NCBI RefSeq assembly: GCF_947253055.1
Contig: NZ_CAMXYE010000010.1
Location: forward strand, 1-26,881
DNA length: 26,881 nt
Reading direction: 5' to 3'
DNA from: an uncultured Arcanobacterium sp.
GTDB lineage: Bacteria > Actinomycetota > Actinomycetes > Actinomycetales > Actinomycetaceae
Shown: positions 25,701 through 26,881 of the stretch, one piece after another
Layout of the letters: every line of letters starts with the position of its first letter
How positions within the stretch are numbered: the stretch's first letter is position 1
Notes under the pieces: generated by a model
The model's input: only the letters and a program-made list of their open reading frames with translations
What the model was told of the DNA's origin: nothing
Databases searched by the model: none
Translations under genes and position numbers: made by a program

Positions 25701-25733
25701 TTGCTGCTAAAAGGGAAAGAAGTGCGCCGCTAG
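22707..25733 (+). CDS. FAD- and Fe-S-containing D-lactate dehydrogenase-type oxidoreductase
   Basis: This is a 1008-residue fused enzyme resembling E. coli YdiJ and D-lactate or D-2-hydroxyacid dehydrogenases that donate electrons to the quinone pool. Domains in order are FAD_binding_4 (about 40-190, loop ARGGGTSVAGNS, then GGMVGNNACGPHAV), FAD-oxidase_C (to about 510, with GHFGDGCVHIRID and GEHGDGRARSELL), a ferredoxin-like domain (C541TGVGNC547, MC559PSY, and C603xxC606xxC609xxxC613P), and the CCG (cysteine-rich) domain with CCG at 807-809 and 936-938. Between the last two domains lies a tetrapeptide-repeat linker (residues 734-761). The ATG at 22707 follows AAAGGGAAG. The substrate (D-lactate versus D-2-hydroxyglutarate) cannot be fixed from sequence. 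It lies 59 bases after feoA but is probably independent. Confidence 0.93.
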   Translation: MPEQTELVPPQVEQALAELAASISGEVESSTRVRAEYTSDASNYRVVPAGVVFPRHAEDVRKILAVCRRHHVPVVARGGGTSVAGNSISSGIVLDFSRHMHRILHIDPQARTATVEPGVVMSDLQAAAAPYGLRFGPDPSTQNRATFGGMVGNNACGPHAVAWGRTADNVLELRCIDGTGREFTAGAGEMPEPLAELVAANLSDIRTNLGRFPRQVSGYALEHLLPENGRDLAKMLVGSEGTLVTLLEIKLCLVPLAAAPMLVVLGYPDMPAAADAVPAILPYKPLAIEGMDRELVEVVRRARGEVPELPAGGGWLLVEVGAQEGEDPQEVPQRAEAIVKAAGTTAYSIQAAGAAAQRLWRIRADGAGLGGRTPAGAPAWPGWEDSAVPPEQLGNYLRALQKLLAKYELAGLMYGHFGDGCVHIRIDFPLHKAGGAKVFRDFLVAAADLALSFGGSLSGEHGDGRARSELLARMYPPEIIELFSQVKAIFDPQDLLNPGVLVRPRALDADLRRSAAQPLAYAGGFHFLADDADFTNALHRCTGVGNCRADRMDAGFFMCPSYQATKEEKDVTRGRMRVLQEAANGQLVATFADAAVLESLDLCLGCKACSSDCPTGVDMARYKSETLYRAYKGKLRPITHYLLGNLPILARLVVRVPGLARFANSCFRIAPLRKLVFSLSGIDQRRDMPGFAQRSFSAWARRSGQFSPQLPGELAAELPADTTATSTAASALWADLPADLSAELPAELSPDLSADSPAELPEQKQRRYVVLWADSFSESLDTRGAQALAELLQKYGYTVLLPPASPCCGLTWITTGQLQTAKKKLQHLFAVLAPFAKNGIPIVGVEPSCTAVLRDDALDLLPEDKRAPLIASMTFTLAELLTHREFGVGEQLNLPDLQGMKIVAQPHCHHYSVMGWKKEAALLRKTGAELVQLSGCCGLAGNFGMEKGHYEISQAVAQNQLLPKLAAAGAEAVYLADGYSCRTQAAQLAGKQGVHLAELLLKGKEVRR
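24906..24989 (+). repeat. In-frame 12-base repeat encoding [AP]-[DE]-x-[PS] tetrapeptides
   Basis: Seven consecutive tetrapeptides (ADLP, ADLS, AELP, AELS, PDLS, ADSP, AELP) form a linker between the ferredoxin-like and CCG domains of the oxidoreductase. Related units (GELA, AELP) occur just before. The DNA copies have diverged (different codons), so this is an old expansion rather than a fresh slippage product. The segment is acidic and Pro-rich, so it is probably extended and flexible. Confidence 0.75.
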
Positions 25734-25738
25734 AAATC

Positions 25739-25834
25739 ACTAGAAGAGTTTTACTAGAAGAGATTTGTGGGGATTAGGTTAGCCAAGTGGTAACCCAGCT
25801 AGTCGAGCGGTAAATCAGCTAGCCAAGTGGCTAG
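25739..25834. repeat. Short tandem repeats between convergent genes
   Basis: ACTAGAAGAG occurs at 25739-25748 and 25753-25762. A 20-base unit then repeats: TAGCCAAGTGGTAA-CCCAGC (25780-25799), a diverged copy at 25800-25819, and a partial third at 25820-25830. The second and third units code for the last residues of the hydrolase (WLADLPLD). CTAGCC/GGCTAG (25819-25834) can form a hairpin. No other terminator is visible in this convergent junction. Confidence 0.55.
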
Positions 25835-26839
25835 ACTCTGGTAGCAGAGCTGACGCACGGAAGCGCGGGAAAGTACTACATCGTGTATGGCGCCAGGTAA
25901 TTTGCGCAGTAGTACATTATCTCCGAGTTGGGGTACCCGTTTCCAAATTTGCTCTACCGAGAGTACGGCATCGCTTTCCAGGATTTTATTATTCCAAGAG
26001 GTGAAATTAGAGCTTTGGGCAGAAGTAAAGGTGATTATCGGGCAGGTAATATCTAAGCCGTTTTCCACTTCTGCTTGCCCGGAGAACACCGCATTTAACC
26101 AACCGAAGCGTACCGGGAAAGTGGGAATATGCCAGTAGCGTGGATTAGGTTGCCAGCCGGTAGTGAAGAAAGGATCATTCTGGAGGTCGCTTTCTGCGGG
26201 GAAAGGTCCGGCCGCCAGATTCCCGCCAGTTTTTCCGCGGTAGTAATAACCAGCGGGGCCGTTTGGCAATGCTTTATAGGGATCGCGCTTAGCTAGTATA
26301 CGCAGCAGCGGTGCAGCGATTTTTCGTACCGGCCACCGGTATTGTAATTCCAGCCAAGGCGAGTTGAGGATCAATCCGGCACATGCTTGTGAATGTTTTT
26401 CTGCCCATAGAGCAGCCGTGAGACCGCCGGTTGAATGTCCGTAGAGAATAAAAGGAACTGGGCTCTGCGCAGTAGCGTAAGCACGGGCAAAATCTATTTC
26501 CTGGGTGTAATCATGCAAATCGGCAATATATCCCCAAAGTTCCTGTGTTTGGTGGGAACGCCCGAACCGGCGTAAATCACAGGCGTAGAAATTCCCTCCT
26601 TGCGAGGCGATGAAGCGTGCGAATTCTTTATGGAAAAAGTAATCATTCCAGCCATGAAGAAAAAGGAGATTAAAACGCTGCGGTGTGGCAGTGCGGGGGA
26701 GGGCGTCCGGGTCTTCTTCTGGTCGGTAGCGGATAAGAGTGGCGCGGGTAGATCCGGCGTTTTCCTCTATTGGGAAATGAGCATAAGAAAATCCATCCCC
26801 TAATTCGTCGGGGTACCACTGTAAAGCGCCGTCACTCAT
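25799..26839 (-). CDS. Alpha/beta hydrolase (monoacylglycerol-lipase-like serine hydrolase)
   Basis: This 346-residue protein has an alpha/beta-hydrolase fold resembling the Hydrolase_4 (lysophospholipase/monoacylglycerol lipase) group. The oxyanion strand is LLFLHGWNDY (about residues 58-67). The nucleophile elbow is GHSTGG with Ser136. The catalytic His is probably His319 (GAIHDVVLS). The acid is probably an Asp in the strand before, not assigned with certainty. RRFGRSHQ resembles the conserved D-x-R-G-x-G-x-S segment. There is no signal peptide or membrane segment, so it is probably cytoplasmic. The ATG at 26839 lacks a clear ribosome site, and the mRNA could be leaderless. It converges on the oxidoreductase gene. 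The substrate is unknown, with an acyl ester the likely class. Confidence 0.88.
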   Translation of the reverse strand: MSDGALQWYPDELGDGFSYAHFPIEENAGSTRATLIRYRPEEDPDALPRTATPQRFNLLFLHGWNDYFFHKEFARFIASQGGNFYACDLRRFGRSHQTQELWGYIADLHDYTQEIDFARAYATAQSPVPFILYGHSTGGLTAALWAEKHSQACAGLILNSPWLELQYRWPVRKIAAPLLRILAKRDPYKALPNGPAGYYYRGKTGGNLAAGPFPAESDLQNDPFFTTGWQPNPRYWHIPTFPVRFGWLNAVFSGQAEVENGLDITCPIITFTSAQSSNFTSWNNKILESDAVLSVEQIWKRVPQLGDNVLLRKLPGAIHDVVLSRASVRQLCYQSLATWLADLPLD

Positions 26840-26881
26840 AGTTGTATTTTGTCATATTTATTTACGGGGAGGGGCTGTGAT

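Noticed and set aside
1..26881. CRISPR arrays, tRNA/rRNA genes, prophage or intact transposase
   Set aside because: No regularly spaced repeats, cloverleaf-type sequences or transposase/integrase motifs were found on reading both strands.

Overview
This 26.9 kb window looks like a chromosomal segment of an actinobacterium with moderate GC (my impression is about 50%, not calculated). The best indicators are a Nudix plus histidine-phosphatase fusion (MutT1 type) directly after ppk, a nitrobindin/FABP-like protein next to ygfZ, clpC preceded by a ClgR-type box, and an alkyl-DHAP-synthase-like oxidase in an operon with glpD. A host-associated member of the Actinomycetaceae would fit, but that is inference. 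I see no rRNA, tRNA, CRISPR array or intact mobile element. Most of the window is housekeeping metabolism.

Region 1 (1-3.7 kb) concerns phosphate. The 3' part of polyphosphate kinase is followed by mutT1 on the + strand. A Pit phosphate transporter and its PhoU-like (DUF47) partner converge on them from the - strand. A 3.6-4.06 kb intergenic region holds a promoter, a long symmetrical hairpin and several short GC-rich hairpins that no neighbouring gene explains.

Region 2 (4-9.8 kb): a tight operon of a membrane protein of unknown function, a nitrobindin-like beta-barrel protein and YgfZ, then dtd (D-aminoacyl-tRNA deacylase), then clpC with a plausible ClgR operator.

Region 3 (9.9-15 kb): a five-gene lipid/glycerol operon made of an alkyl-DHAP-synthase-like FAD oxidase, a diacylglycerol-kinase-family lipid kinase, a TetR regulator, glycerol-3-phosphate dehydrogenase and a small basic protein. 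A large imperfect dyad sits just before the first gene. Part of it recurs after the last gene.

Region 4 (15-20.7 kb): an adenine-deaminase-like enzyme lacking the usual HAGE motif, a PaiA-like acetyltransferase, a Cof-type HAD phosphatase (- strand), and pyruvate phosphate dikinase ending at a textbook terminator.

Region 5 (20.7-22.65 kb) is the most unusual part: a ferrous-iron (Feo) locus that appears damaged. FeoB has lost its GTPase domain, though recognisable FeoB sequence continues upstream of the only usable start codon. The FeoB-associated Cys-rich membrane protein is frameshifted at an A4G4 run. FeoA is intact. All three resemble Firmicutes-type Feo proteins.

Region 6 (22.7-26.9 kb): a large FAD/Fe-S D-lactate-dehydrogenase-type oxidoreductase with a tetrapeptide-repeat linker, converging with a serine alpha/beta hydrolase whose 3' end lies in a short 20-bp tandem repeat.

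I did not find a convincing wholly new system. The items most worth checking are the Feo locus lesions, the missing heme-ligand histidine in the nitrobindin-like protein, the HAGE-less deaminase, and the glycerol/ether-lipid operon with its putative operators.
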